36,960 nucleotides of DNA from the NCBI GenBank assembly GCA_027484125.1, contig JAIXUI010000001.1, positions 1-36,960 on the forward strand. Direction: 5' to 3'. A program made the position numbers and the translations under genes. Below, piece by piece: positions 22,766 to 31,508 of the stretch. Source of the DNA: Bacteroidota bacterium. Its GTDB lineage: Bacteria; Bacteroidota; Bacteroidia; UBA7662; JAIXUI01. Numbering within the stretch: position 1 is the stretch's first letter; every line of letters starts with the position of its first letter. Below the pieces are notes generated by a model that worked only from the letters and a program-made list of their open reading frames with translations, did no database searches and was not told where the DNA came from.

Positions 22766-23245
22766 CTACTTCAATCCGTCCAGAACGGCTTGTCTAAGCT
22801 CGCTTGGCGAAAGACTCCCCTCGTGAAAACGCACCCGCTCGCTTCTTCTCCAAAATAAGGTAGCCGGAATTGCGCCGCTCCATTCCGGACTTATCCGATT
22901 AATCCACGCATCCGGATTGCCAGACGATAAGAGCCATGCCTCCTTCAGCGGTTGCTTCTTTAAAAATGGCAGCACCCGGCTGTTGAGCTGGCTTTTAAAA
23001 TCAAGGCTGACAAAAAGAAATACGACGGGTTGGGTGTTCATCTCTTTTTGCACCGACTTAAAATCGGGGAGTTCTTCCACACACGGCTTGCACCAAGTGG
23101 CCCAGAAATTCACCACATACAAGCTGTCTGAAGTGGAATTTACCCTGCGAAACAGTCCATCGATGTCCACCACCTGCACCGACTGAGCTGTGGCATTCAA
23201 GGAGCTCAGCAGGAGGCCCATCAGGCCTATTCTCCAAGCCATCAT
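22766..23245 (-). CDS. TlpA-like periplasmic thioredoxin
   Basis: A 159-residue thioredoxin-fold protein with a signal peptide (MMAWRIGLMGLLLSSLNATA, cleavage after A20). The redox motif is WCKPC (C52, C55), preceded by VNFWATW. It should act as a thiol-disulfide oxidoreductase in the periplasm. The frame extends to 23287, but ATG at 23245 fits the signal peptide and gives a 4-bp ATGA overlap with the tadA stop. The family's cis-proline appears as IPATLF. It is the second gene of a tadA operon. Confidence 0.88.
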   Translation of the reverse strand: MMAWRIGLMGLLLSSLNATAQSVQVVDIDGLFRRVNSTSDSLYVVNFWATWCKPCVEELPDFKSVQKEMNTQPVVFLFVSLDFKSQLNSRVLPFLKKQPLKEAWLLSSGNPDAWINRISPEWSGAIPATLFWRRSERVRFHEGSLSPSELRQAVLDGLK

Positions 23246-23682
23246 TGCCTCAGACGGTTGAAAAACTCCAGCATCAATCCGGCACATTCCTCGCCCATTA
23301 CACCGCCCACGACTTCCGTTTTGGGATGCAACAGCGGATCGTGCAACCGGCTAAAGCCTCGTTTAACATCGGAAGCTCCGTAAACCACCCGGCTAATCTG
23401 GCTCCAGTACAAGGCACCGGCGCACATCACACACGGCTCCAGGGTCACGTAAAGCGTACAATCCACCAAGTACTTTCCACCTAAATGATTGGCCGCAGCC
23501 GTGATGGCCTGCATTTCCGCATGAGCCGTCACATCGTGAAGGCGTTCAGTGAGGTTATGGGCGCGGGCAATCACCCTATTTCTCAAGACCACCACTGCAC
23601 CAACCGGAATTTCTTCCTCCTCAAAAGCATAGTGCGCCTCCTTAAGCGCTTCCCGCATGAAGTAAGCATCGTCGAACAACAT
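23242..23682 (-). CDS. tadA: tRNA adenosine(34) deaminase
   Basis: A 146-residue cytidine/deoxycytidylate-deaminase-fold enzyme that converts adenosine 34 of tRNA-Arg(ACG) to inosine. The active site is H54-A-E56 and PC-x2-C with C84 and C87, all intact (HAEMQAI and LEPCVMCAGALYW). The frame is open upstream to 23706, but ATG at 23682 is preferred: it gives the usual length and follows the element TATCTTTC by 5 nt. The gene is divergent from rlmN, with only 45 bp between the starts, and overlaps the thioredoxin gene by 4 bp. Confidence 0.94.
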   Translation of the reverse strand: MLFDDAYFMREALKEAHYAFEEEEIPVGAVVVLRNRVIARAHNLTERLHDVTAHAEMQAITAAANHLGGKYLVDCTLYVTLEPCVMCAGALYWSQISRVVYGASDVKRGFSRLHDPLLHPKTEVVGGVMGEECAGLMLEFFNRLRQ

Positions 23683-23687
23683 CGGCG

Positions 23688-23695
23688 GAAAGATA
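23688..23695 (-). promoter_or_regulatory. -7-like element for tadA
   Basis: On the minus strand TATCTTTC (one mismatch to TAnnTTTG), 5 nt before the ATG at 23682. Confidence 0.45.
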
Positions 23696-23715
23696 CGCCT
23701 TCCCACCTTCTCCCC

Positions 23716-23723
23716 TACCTTTG
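23716..23723 (+). promoter_or_regulatory. -7 promoter element for rlmN
   Basis: TACCTTTG matches TAnnTTTG exactly and lies 4 nt before the GTG at 23728. It supports the GTG as the true start and rules out an upstream start in the tadA gene. Confidence 0.6.
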
Positions 23724-23727
23724 CAGC

Positions 23728-24765
23728 GTGAAAACCGACATCCGCAGCCTCGACCTCAGCCAGTTATCCGACCATTTCAAAACCATGGGACTTCCTGCCT
23801 TCCGTGCCAGACAAGTGCATGAGTGGTTGTGGAAGAAATCGGCCACCGATTTTGAGCAGATGACCAATCTTTCGCTGGAGCTGCGCAAATCGCTGTCGGA
23901 GCAGTACAGCATCAACGCCCTTACCACCGACCATAGCCAATACAGCCAGGACGGCACCATCAAAAACCGCTTCAAACTGTTTGATGGCCATTTCATTGAA
24001 GGCGTTTTAATTCCAGCCGACGACCGGATGACCGCTTGCGTATCTTCCCAAGTAGGCTGTTCTCTGGCATGTAAGTTTTGTGCTACCGGTTACTTAGACC
24101 GCGAGCGCAACCTCAACCCGGACGAAATCTATGACCAAGTGGTGGAAATCAACCGCCAAGCCTTGAAACATTTTCAGATTCCGCTGAGCAACATCGTGTT
24201 CATGGGAATGGGTGAGCCGCTTTTAAACTACAGCAACGTTCTAAAGGCCATCGACCGGATTACATCGCCCGATGGTTTGGGCATGTCGCCACGGAGAATC
24301 ACCGTAAGTACCGCCGGAGTAGCTAAAATGATCAAGAAGCTGGCGGATGACGAAGTTAAATTCAACCTAGCCCTCTCGCTTCATGCCGCCAACGATACCA
24401 AGCGCGACCAAATCATGAACATCAATGCCTCCAACAACCTGGAAGTATTGGCTGAAGCGCTGAAGTATTTTCATGCGAAAACCGGCACACGCATCACTTT
24501 TGAATACATCGTATTTCACAACTTCAACGACAGTTTAGAAGACGCCCGAGAGCTGGCTGAATTCTGCAAAAACGTGCCTTGCAAAGTCAACATCATCGAG
24601 TACAACCCCATTGCCGAAGCCGACTTTCGCAATACCGGAGAAGACCGACTGGAAGCCTTTGCCGGCTTTCTTGAAAGAAGAAACATCATCGTCAACATCC
24701 GCAGAAGCCGCGGTAAAGACATCGACGCTGCTTGCGGACAATTGGCCAATAAGGGCGAGGGATAG
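23728..24765 (+). CDS. rlmN: 23S rRNA A2503 / tRNA A37 C2-methyltransferase
   Basis: A 345-residue radical-SAM methyltransferase. The iron-sulfur cluster ligands are C111, C115 and C118 (GCSLACKFCATGY), and C336 (DAACGQL) is the second catalytic cysteine that carries the transferred methyl group. C118 is the third cluster ligand of the CxxxCxxC motif. RlmN makes m2A at 23S position 2503 and in some tRNAs. The frame is open upstream to 23485, but that extension overlaps tadA and runs through its promoter; the GTG at 23728 is the credible start. It ends 177 bp from the convergent lipoprotein gene, with a terminator in between. Confidence 0.94.
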   Translation: MKTDIRSLDLSQLSDHFKTMGLPAFRARQVHEWLWKKSATDFEQMTNLSLELRKSLSEQYSINALTTDHSQYSQDGTIKNRFKLFDGHFIEGVLIPADDRMTACVSSQVGCSLACKFCATGYLDRERNLNPDEIYDQVVEINRQALKHFQIPLSNIVFMGMGEPLLNYSNVLKAIDRITSPDGLGMSPRRITVSTAGVAKMIKKLADDEVKFNLALSLHAANDTKRDQIMNINASNNLEVLAEALKYFHAKTGTRITFEYIVFHNFNDSLEDARELAEFCKNVPCKVNIIEYNPIAEADFRNTGEDRLEAFAGFLERRNIIVNIRRSRGKDIDAACGQLANKGEG

Positions 24766-24856
24766 ACTAGCTTCTGGATTCATTTCCCTTCAAGGTTGAA
24801 CATCCTTCATTTATTCAGGACTTAGAAATACCTAATCATATAGACACTTCCTATTT

Positions 24857-24905
24857 AAAAAACTCCATGCAGCAAGTTGATTACACTTTCCACATGGAGT
24901 TTTGG
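24857..24905. terminator. bidirectional terminator between rlmN and the lipoprotein gene
   Basis: AAAACTCCATG (24859-24869) pairs with CATGGAGTTTT (24893-24903), an 11-bp stem with an A-run on the left and a T-run on the right, between convergent genes. A second small hairpin, AGCCTA/TAGGCT, follows at 24908-24923. Confidence 0.6.
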
Positions 24906-24941
24906 TGAGCCTAAAAATAGGCTTGATGAAGTTTCCTATTC

Positions 24942-26045
24942 CTACTTCATCATAATCGGTTCATCACGTGAAATAGTGCGAAGGATGTATTCATCACGTT
25001 CAGCGGTTTCTTCATCTACCACCAACTCTGCATTAAAGCTATCCTGAAACACCTCCATCACCACAAATTTGGCGCGGTATGCGATGCGACGAATGCCATT
25101 GTCTTGTTCAATCTTTACTACAAAGCCCAACATCCCTTGAGAAACGTTGTCTTTTTTTCCTGCATTAACCGTAATCATCCGGTCACGCACCGATAAAATT
25201 TTCCAATTCTGGCTCAAATCCGGATTGGGGAAACGGTTGCGAATATCTTGAGCAATACGTGAAACATCTTTCCGATCGAGCACCACAGAGCCGGATTGCA
25301 GGCTGAAATTCAAATTGGCATTTCCGGCAAACAAGGTCATCGGATTCTCCGGTGATGCTGTGGACACAATCCTGAAATCAATGTCCATTTTCCCTTTATT
25401 TCCTTCCGGACTCACTTGATAAGCGGTGATGTAAGTAAGCAAAACCCCATCAGAATAATTCTTCAGCGCTTCCAGCATCTTGCGTTGATTGCTAGCTCCT
25501 TCTTGGTAAAGCGAGTATTTCACCCGAAGTTCCTCAGCCGTATTTTTTGAGTCATTATTGCCTTCTGTAATCTCTTCCGTCAACTCTGGTTTTCCCGGCG
25601 CCTGTACCTGGGCTGTATCTTCCGGTTTAGGTTGTGCCATCGCATACTTTTTGATGGTGCGATTGGTCTTTACCAATTGCTCAGCCGACATATCTTCAAC
25701 CTTCGACAATTCACCTCGGTCCATAAGATTGAAGCGCTTGGTTTCAAATAGCTCTGTTGACAAAATATCCGAAAGCACCTTGCGCAACTCATTGGCCCGA
25801 CCTGTTTGATCTACACTATGCGGAATCGCTATTTTGAAGTACTGTGAACCGGTGATGCTCTTAGTAAGTATAACATTCTGAGACATCATGATAGGTGGCG
25901 CACTTTGGTAGGCTAAATTCACCTCATCCGGCGGAATAAACAACAATGGCGGCGACTCCGGCAGGTATCGCATTTGTTTACTCTTACACGAAGCTAAACT
26001 TAACAATGCCAGAGGCAACACATATAAGGGATTGATTCTTTTCAT
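24942..26045 (-). CDS. CsgG-like outer-membrane lipoprotein
   Basis: A 367-residue lipoprotein: signal peptide MKRINPLYVLPLALLSLASC with lipidated C20 (start at 26045, not the open-frame start at 26114). Residues ~70-150 contain the CsgG/LpoB-like pattern KIAIPHSV, LRKVLSDILSTELFETKRFNLMDRGEL, seen in periplasmic or outer-membrane assembly lipoproteins. The central region is charged and less conserved. It may be part of a secretion or envelope-assembly device. The start overlaps the preceding gene's stop by 4 bp (ATGA), so the two are made together. The exact function is not known. Confidence 0.7.
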   Translation of the reverse strand: MKRINPLYVLPLALLSLASCKSKQMRYLPESPPLLFIPPDEVNLAYQSAPPIMMSQNVILTKSITGSQYFKIAIPHSVDQTGRANELRKVLSDILSTELFETKRFNLMDRGELSKVEDMSAEQLVKTNRTIKKYAMAQPKPEDTAQVQAPGKPELTEEITEGNNDSKNTAEELRVKYSLYQEGASNQRKMLEALKNYSDGVLLTYITAYQVSPEGNKGKMDIDFRIVSTASPENPMTLFAGNANLNFSLQSGSVVLDRKDVSRIAQDIRNRFPNPDLSQNWKILSVRDRMITVNAGKKDNVSQGMLGFVVKIEQDNGIRRIAYRAKFVVMEVFQDSFNAELVVDEETAERDEYILRTISRDEPIMMK

Positions 26046-27880
26046 TGGGCGAGGTATTGAGCTGCTTGTTCGTTTTCGATAACCCTGAGTTGCAAGTTGA
26101 GCTTCTTGATCCAAAGACTGGTGTAATTGTAAATACCGATGACTTGAAGCTGCTTCTTCGCTTCGCGGGTATTACGCATCCTTAAAAAAGCCTGACATCG
26201 ATAGAGATTGATTAAAACTTTAGGATCGATTTCGCCTTGAATCAGACAGTTTTCAGGCACAATGGACTCCAATTGGGTAAGCAGCAAAAGCGCCTTATCC
26301 GGCGTTTCCAACAACAGCGCACGCTCAATTTGAGCTAAAGCATGTAGCATATCTTTCCTGTTTCTCGCAGTAAACCAAGCTTCATCCGCTTGTATCAACG
26401 GATCCAAACCGGTATTCTCGAAATCAGTGCGGATTTTAACGATAAGCTCTGGATTGATTTTATCCTCAGTTTTATAATACTGCAACATATTGCAGAAAAC
26501 TGGTGCATGTTTTTCTAAGTATAAAAGAGCAGAAATCGTTTTATATCGAAGCAGTCGGTAATATGCAATATCAGGGTTCGATTTGATGAGCAAATTCAAG
26601 CCCTGAAGGGTGTAGCGAAGTTGGAAAACCAGACGATGCGCAGCGGTCAGATAATTGGCAAACATCCTGAGATTTTCTTTATCAACCCCCTTATTCTGGC
26701 TGTTGATTACCTTCATCATCGAAACCATATCCGGATAAGCAGCCCCAACTTTTGATTGAACTTTGGAAGCGCAATTCTCCCAAATGTCAAATTCCAGAAG
26801 TGTGAGCCTATCAAATGCATCAAACGCTAGTTTCTTTAACACCAATGGATTGGCCGTACAAAGGGTATCTGTTTCTAGAAGTTCCAAACAATCTTCCTGC
26901 TGCCGTTTTAGGTTGTTGTAGCGGGACATTCTAAGGGTATGCCATGTCATGAAATTCCTTGCTTCTGGGATTTCAATGGTTACCAGCCGCGTATCGATTT
27001 GTTCACGCTTGCTTCTTTCCCCGGTTTCGATTCTATTCTTGGCCCAAATACTTACTTCCGGCGCATCGGAAGTAATCAATTGTCGTAGTAATTCAGCGGC
27101 AACACTGTCTTTTCCGGCCTGTTGTTGCCATTGCGACATCCAGGATCTCAAGACATCGATTCCTTGCGCGACTTCCGCAGTCCGTAGGGTATCGGCCATG
27201 CTTTGAAAATCCGCCATTTGCTTTTCAGCTTGGCTCATCAGCTGTACACGGTCTTTGTTTTTATAGGAGAGAAAGATTAACTTATTGACGTTAAACTCAG
27301 GACTGCTATGTTTATTTCGACTCAACTTTTCAACACTCCTGTTGGCTGTTGTCATGAAGTAGGTTTCTAATTGTGTCCATTTCAAGGCAGTGGACTTATA
27401 GGTTTCAGCAAAGTCAGATTCGTACGCTCGAAAAGCGCCACTTCCTACTTCAGTAAAAAACTGACGATTGAACGTTTTATTAACAGTTTTTAAATAGGAA
27501 TAATAATCATCCTTCTGGCTCAAAACGTGCAATGCAGTAAGACTAATTGCTATAATGTTTTGGTGAAAAAGCGCCTCTGATGGATTCTTCTCTATCAATC
27601 GCTCATACTGCGTTGACATTTCTCGGAGATTATCCAAGATGGCTTCTGCTTGATTTTTCCTTTCTGTGTAGCGGTTGATAAGCTCTGTATTGTAAGACAA
27701 ATACAAGGCCTTATCCACCATGCGATCTAAGTTTCGAGCGTCTTGCTGTAAGTTTACCAGCTGCTCCATCATTCTTATAGACACCACATAGGGGTCTGAT
27801 TGGGCTTTAACCAAGGATGGAAGCAACAATAAAAACAAAGAAAAACCCGAAAGGAAATTGGATTTAATTCGAAGGGTCAT
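26042..27880 (-). CDS. large secreted helical protein of unknown function
   Basis: A 612-residue protein with a signal peptide (FLSGFSLFLLLLPSLVKAQ, cleavage around residue 26). The mature part is rich in leucine, lysine and glutamate, predicted largely helical, and carries no domain I recognise; sections such as YRCQAFLRMRNTREAKKQ resemble TPR-like helices near the C terminus. It is probably periplasmic or surface-associated, and is translationally coupled to the CsgG-like lipoprotein. On the minus strand TAATTTTG (27885-27892) lies 4 nt before the ATG, giving a start-proximal promoter. The pair is worth searching as a conserved unit. Confidence 0.7.
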   Translation of the reverse strand: MTLRIKSNFLSGFSLFLLLLPSLVKAQSDPYVVSIRMMEQLVNLQQDARNLDRMVDKALYLSYNTELINRYTERKNQAEAILDNLREMSTQYERLIEKNPSEALFHQNIIAISLTALHVLSQKDDYYSYLKTVNKTFNRQFFTEVGSGAFRAYESDFAETYKSTALKWTQLETYFMTTANRSVEKLSRNKHSSPEFNVNKLIFLSYKNKDRVQLMSQAEKQMADFQSMADTLRTAEVAQGIDVLRSWMSQWQQQAGKDSVAAELLRQLITSDAPEVSIWAKNRIETGERSKREQIDTRLVTIEIPEARNFMTWHTLRMSRYNNLKRQQEDCLELLETDTLCTANPLVLKKLAFDAFDRLTLLEFDIWENCASKVQSKVGAAYPDMVSMMKVINSQNKGVDKENLRMFANYLTAAHRLVFQLRYTLQGLNLLIKSNPDIAYYRLLRYKTISALLYLEKHAPVFCNMLQYYKTEDKINPELIVKIRTDFENTGLDPLIQADEAWFTARNRKDMLHALAQIERALLLETPDKALLLLTQLESIVPENCLIQGEIDPKVLINLYRCQAFLRMRNTREAKKQLQVIGIYNYTSLWIKKLNLQLRVIENEQAAQYLAQ

Positions 27881-28220
27881 AATTCAAAATTAAAGGAATC
27901 AAACCCTCTTTATTCTTTCAATTTGAATAGACAATTTGGAACATAGAACCTTGCATTACTTTTTCAGATAAAACCTAAGCGTATTTTATCTTATAATTCA
28001 ATCATTTAATCAATAAATAAAATAATTTCCAAGTTAGTTATTGAATTAACTAAAAAATAGCGTCATAATTTTTTATTAAAATAGTAAGCAATCGAAAATT
28101 GAGTTTCCCTTTTGAATGAGCTATTCAACCCCAAAAGGACAAAAATCGACTTATCTTTTACCTGTTACATGCTCTTGTCAATCCATGGAACATGCTTGAC
28201 TTGGTCGATAGCTGCAAAAC
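27881..28220. other. 340-bp AT-rich gene-free interval
   Basis: Upstream region of the secreted protein gene and downstream of the flippase. It is strongly AT-rich around 27960-28080. The only signal I can support is the -7 element (minus strand, 27885-27892) of the secreted protein gene. No RNA gene or relic is recognised. Confidence 0.5.
27885..27892 (-). promoter_or_regulatory. -7 promoter element of the 612-residue protein gene
   Basis: TAATTTTG on the minus strand matches TAnnTTTG exactly and lies 4 nt before the ATG at 27880. Confidence 0.55.
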
Positions 28221-29723
28221 TCAAGCGCCTATCATCCCCTTCCAATCGCCTTTCATGAGTTTATCGGCCATGGTATTCACTTCTTCACTTAACCTGGCTC
28301 GATAAACTAAAACGGCATAAAGCCCTGCCAGGAGCAAGCTTCGCCAGGCCATATCAAGCAATGGCACCCCATAAATTGGCAGCATGGCTTGAATACCATA
28401 CATCAAAACACCAATAAACACCAGTTTCAAGGTCGCCATGCTGAATGGCTGTAGCCTGAATTTCCACCATACAAACCAAACAATGGTGCTGTTGTAAATC
28501 AAATAAGATACAAAGGTGGCAATGGCTGCACCTGTAATCCCGAATACGGGGATTAGCCATAAGTTGGTAGCAATTGCCAAAACACTTAACAAAACGATGA
28601 AGAGCAAATTCACTTGATAATACTTGCTGTTGCTAATCAAGGTAGAGTTGATGGAAGTGGCCAAATCGAATAACTTGCCCAGGCCAATAAAAAAGATGAC
28701 CCATTTCCCGGCAGCATATTCCTCTCCATGGGGCATCAACTGAAACAAGCTGTCCACATTCGCCCAAATCATCAGGAAAAGAAAGATTCCCGCTATCAAT
28801 TGAATGATGGACCCTTTGCGATAAAGCTCATCTAAATGCACCCGATCGTCCTTCGCAATGGCCTCTGCCACAATGGGTGAGGCAATTTGCAGCAACGCTC
28901 GCATCGGTATTTCAATCAGTGTTGCAATGAAAAACGCAATGCTGTAAACCCCCGTTTTACTTAAGCCGGTTTGCGCGCTCAACATCAGGGTATCTATTTT
29001 ATTTACTATGCTGGTGCCCGCTCCTCCAATGATGATGGTCAGGCTGTATAGACCCACTTCCTTTAGAAATGGGGTTTTGAATAAAGAAAAATCAGGTCGA
29101 AGGCTCCATCGCCCTTGGTTGATGATGTAGAACACAAGCAGCACCGTTGTCAATCCATACGACAGCACGTAGGCGGTCATGAAGCGGGAGAAGTCGAGCC
29201 AACTAAACAAAAACGCCAGGGCCAATGCCGTGGCTAAAAGCCTAAGCACAAATTCCCTAAGAATTTTTGGCACCACAATGCGATGGAAAGTAGTGGCGTA
29301 TGCCTCCAGCACCAGCGACAACACCATGAACCACGTGAGCGGAACCAACAATCCGGAATACTGAATCAACAAAGGATTTTTCTCTACAAACGGCTCAAGC
29401 AACTGCTCCTTCAGCAAGGCATAAACGCCGGTGAAGGCAGCTAATCCAAATACACTCACCGCCAAAATGGCGAAGAGAAACCCTTTTTGGTTGGCATCCT
29501 CCTCGGATTTAAAGTGCGGATAAAACCGAATGAGGGTGTTGGGCATCCCGAAATGGGCAAACATACTGAACACCATCACCGCATCTACCAATACCCGAGT
29601 CAGCCCAATTTGCTCCGAGGTGAATACGTATGGAAATAGAAATATCAGATTGACATACCCGATAAGGATGCCGAAGTAGGAAACCAACGTTCCCTTGAAG
29701 CCTTGTCTTTGGATAATACCCAT
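28221..29723 (-). CDS. polysaccharide flippase (Wzx/MurJ-like, MOP superfamily)
   Basis: A 500-residue integral membrane protein with about 12-14 hydrophobic segments spread over its length, of the MOP-superfamily oligosaccharide flippase type. It opens with LVSYFGILIGYVNLIFLFPYVFTSEQIGLTRVL, a recognisable lead for this group, and has the conserved segment YGLTTVLLVFYIINQGR. It should translocate a lipid-linked oligosaccharide across the cytoplasmic membrane. It is divergent from the glycosyltransferase operon at 29759, and the starts are only 35 bp apart, so shared control is likely. Confidence 0.88.
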   Translation of the reverse strand: MGIIQRQGFKGTLVSYFGILIGYVNLIFLFPYVFTSEQIGLTRVLVDAVMVFSMFAHFGMPNTLIRFYPHFKSEEDANQKGFLFAILAVSVFGLAAFTGVYALLKEQLLEPFVEKNPLLIQYSGLLVPLTWFMVLSLVLEAYATTFHRIVVPKILREFVLRLLATALALAFLFSWLDFSRFMTAYVLSYGLTTVLLVFYIINQGRWSLRPDFSLFKTPFLKEVGLYSLTIIIGGAGTSIVNKIDTLMLSAQTGLSKTGVYSIAFFIATLIEIPMRALLQIASPIVAEAIAKDDRVHLDELYRKGSIIQLIAGIFLFLMIWANVDSLFQLMPHGEEYAAGKWVIFFIGLGKLFDLATSINSTLISNSKYYQVNLLFIVLLSVLAIATNLWLIPVFGITGAAIATFVSYLIYNSTIVWFVWWKFRLQPFSMATLKLVFIGVLMYGIQAMLPIYGVPLLDMAWRSLLLAGLYAVLVYRARLSEEVNTMADKLMKGDWKGMIGA

Positions 29724-29744
29724 GCAGTGGGCTGCAAAATAACC

Positions 29745-29752
29745 TATTTTTG
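29745..29752 (+). promoter_or_regulatory. -7 promoter element for glycosyltransferase operon
   Basis: TATTTTTG matches TAnnTTTG and lies 6 nt before the ATG at 29759. Confidence 0.55.
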
Positions 29753-29758
29753 GCCGCT

Positions 29759-30586
29759 ATGTCGGCAGGACTCTCCATAATCATTCCTTGTTACAGCGAA
29801 GGCCCCTGGTTGTCGGAGGCCATACAATCTGCCCTCAACACCGATTATCGGCCACTTGAAGTAGTGGTGGTAAACGATGGCTCCAGCCACCCACCTACTT
29901 TGGCTGAATTAGATAAATGGCGAAATACAGCACTCGTTCGCATCATCGACCAACCTAACGGCGGTTTAGCTCGCGCAAGAAATCAAGGCGTTAGCCAAGC
30001 GCAATATCCCTACATTCTCCCCCTTGATGCCGACAATCAACTACTACCGAATTACGGAAAAGAGGGCGTCAACTGGCTGGAAAAACATTCAGAAACCGAC
30101 GTTTTCTACTCCGATGTGCATCACTTTGGAGGGGTTGAGCGCATTCATCGGGTTTTTCCCTTCACCCTGCAACGATTGATGATGTACAATTACATCGATG
30201 CTTGTGCGGTTTACCGCAAAAGTTTGTGGGAAAAGCTTGGAGGCTACGACCCTCATATGCCGGCCATGGGCATAGAAGATTGGGATTTTTGGCTGAGAGC
30301 GGGATTGGCTGGTGCTGGCTTTCACCATCATCCTGAACCACTTTATCGCTACCGCGTTCGTCCGGATTCTATGATTACGGCCACCACTGCTCCAAAAATT
30401 GGCGCATTGAAGGCTTATTTGAATCAGAAGTATGCAGGAAAAATGCACACTTCCTTACCGGCGACCTACGTACACGAACGGATGAAGAAGAAACCCGCAC
30501 TTACCATCTTGAAAATAGTGCTTGCCTGGGCCTTTCCACAGTGGTACCAAAATAAAATCAGCTCCGGCGCTTGGACCGACGTATGA
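29759..30586 (+). CDS. family 2 glycosyltransferase
   Basis: A 275-residue GT-A fold glycosyltransferase. The opening SIIIPCYSEGPWLSEAIQSAL and VVVNDGSSHP are typical, the DxD motif is DAD in PLDADNQL (near residue 88), and the acceptor/catalytic segment GIEDWDFWLRAG (near 179-190) has the conserved E-D-W. The start is ATG at 29759 (a TTG at 29750 is in frame). It overlaps the next gene by 4 bp. It should add a sugar from a nucleotide donor to a growing surface glycan. Confidence 0.92.
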   Translation: MSAGLSIIIPCYSEGPWLSEAIQSALNTDYRPLEVVVVNDGSSHPPTLAELDKWRNTALVRIIDQPNGGLARARNQGVSQAQYPYILPLDADNQLLPNYGKEGVNWLEKHSETDVFYSDVHHFGGVERIHRVFPFTLQRLMMYNYIDACAVYRKSLWEKLGGYDPHMPAMGIEDWDFWLRAGLAGAGFHHHPEPLYRYRVRPDSMITATTAPKIGALKAYLNQKYAGKMHTSLPATYVHERMKKKPALTILKIVLAWAFPQWYQNKISSGAWTDV

Positions 30587-31482
30587 CCAACCTGCCCGTT
30601 CTCCTCATTATTTACGACCGTTTCGACACAACAGCGCAAGTGCTGGAAGTGCTGAAGCAGGTTCAACCTCCAAGACTCTACATCGCCAGCGATGCCGGTC
30701 ATACGCCTGATGTACATCAAAAGGTATTAGCGTGCAGAAATGACACAGAACAAGCCATCGACTGGATTTGCGAAATCAAAACCCGCTATCTAACGGTCAA
30801 TGAAGGACCTAGATTCGGCGTTGGTGGTGCTATCACTTGGTTTTTTGAACAAGAAGAAAGAGGCGTGGTGCTAGAGCACGACTGTGTTCCCCTTCCAGAA
30901 TTTTTCACTTTCTGCGAGCATTACCTCGAAGTTTTGAAAGACGATCTCCGCATTTTTCACCTTGGAGGGAACAACTATTTGCCTCAGGGCACTGTGGCAC
31001 CCGCGGCCTACCTTTCGCGCTACAACCACATCTGGGGATTTGCCTCTTGGGCAAGAGCATGGAAAAATTACGACGTGCACCTGAATCAATTGGAACAATG
31101 GCTCGAAGAAGATTGGGTCAGCGAGATGTTACCTGACCGGGAAGAACGAGCCTACTGGTTCAAACGACTTCGTCAACTCAAGGCGGGCGAAGTGCGATCG
31201 TGGGATTATCCCTGGACCCTCGCCATGTGGCGAAATCGGGCGATGGCGTTGTTGCCAGGAACTAACATGGTTCGTAATGTAGGATTTGGCGAACAATCCC
31301 TGCATTCTCAAGATAGCAGCCACCCACTCAACCACCTGAAGATTTCAGCACCACCTCAGGCAGCATGGCCCAAGCCCGAAGCACTGACTTATAGGGCTGA
31401 CTTAGACCATGCCGTATTTCGGCACATCTACCGCCCGCCGCTGTGGTTAAGAGCCATAAGAAAGTGGCGTGCGCGCTCTTAG
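30583..31482 (+). CDS. nucleotide-sugar glycosyltransferase (HlpA-like GT-A)
   Basis: A 299-residue protein with the pattern PVLLIIYDRFDTT, YIASDAGH, a DCVP motif in VVLEHDCVPLPEFFTFCEH near residues 98-112, and SRYNHIWGFASWARAWKNYD near 147-165. These are marks of nucleotide-diphospho-sugar transferases annotated as hemolytic protein HlpA-like. The start at 30583 overlaps the preceding stop as ATGA; the open frame to 30571 uses a TTG and is not preferred. Sugar specificity is not known. Confidence 0.86.
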   Translation: MTNLPVLLIIYDRFDTTAQVLEVLKQVQPPRLYIASDAGHTPDVHQKVLACRNDTEQAIDWICEIKTRYLTVNEGPRFGVGGAITWFFEQEERGVVLEHDCVPLPEFFTFCEHYLEVLKDDLRIFHLGGNNYLPQGTVAPAAYLSRYNHIWGFASWARAWKNYDVHLNQLEQWLEEDWVSEMLPDREERAYWFKRLRQLKAGEVRSWDYPWTLAMWRNRAMALLPGTNMVRNVGFGEQSLHSQDSSHPLNHLKISAPPQAAWPKPEALTYRADLDHAVFRHIYRPPLWLRAIRKWRARS

Positions 31483-31492
31483 GCGGATAGCC

Positions 31493-31500
31493 TATATTTG
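31493..31500 (+). promoter_or_regulatory. internal -7 promoter element in the glycan operon
   Basis: TATATTTG matches TAnnTTTG in the 26-bp gap between the second and third genes, 8 nt before the ATG at 31509. Confidence 0.5.
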
Positions 31501-31508
31501 CGCATTCC

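Noticed and set aside
23485-23727. N-terminal extension of rlmN
   Set aside because: It overlaps tadA and the rlmN promoter element; the GTG at 23728 gives the normal length.
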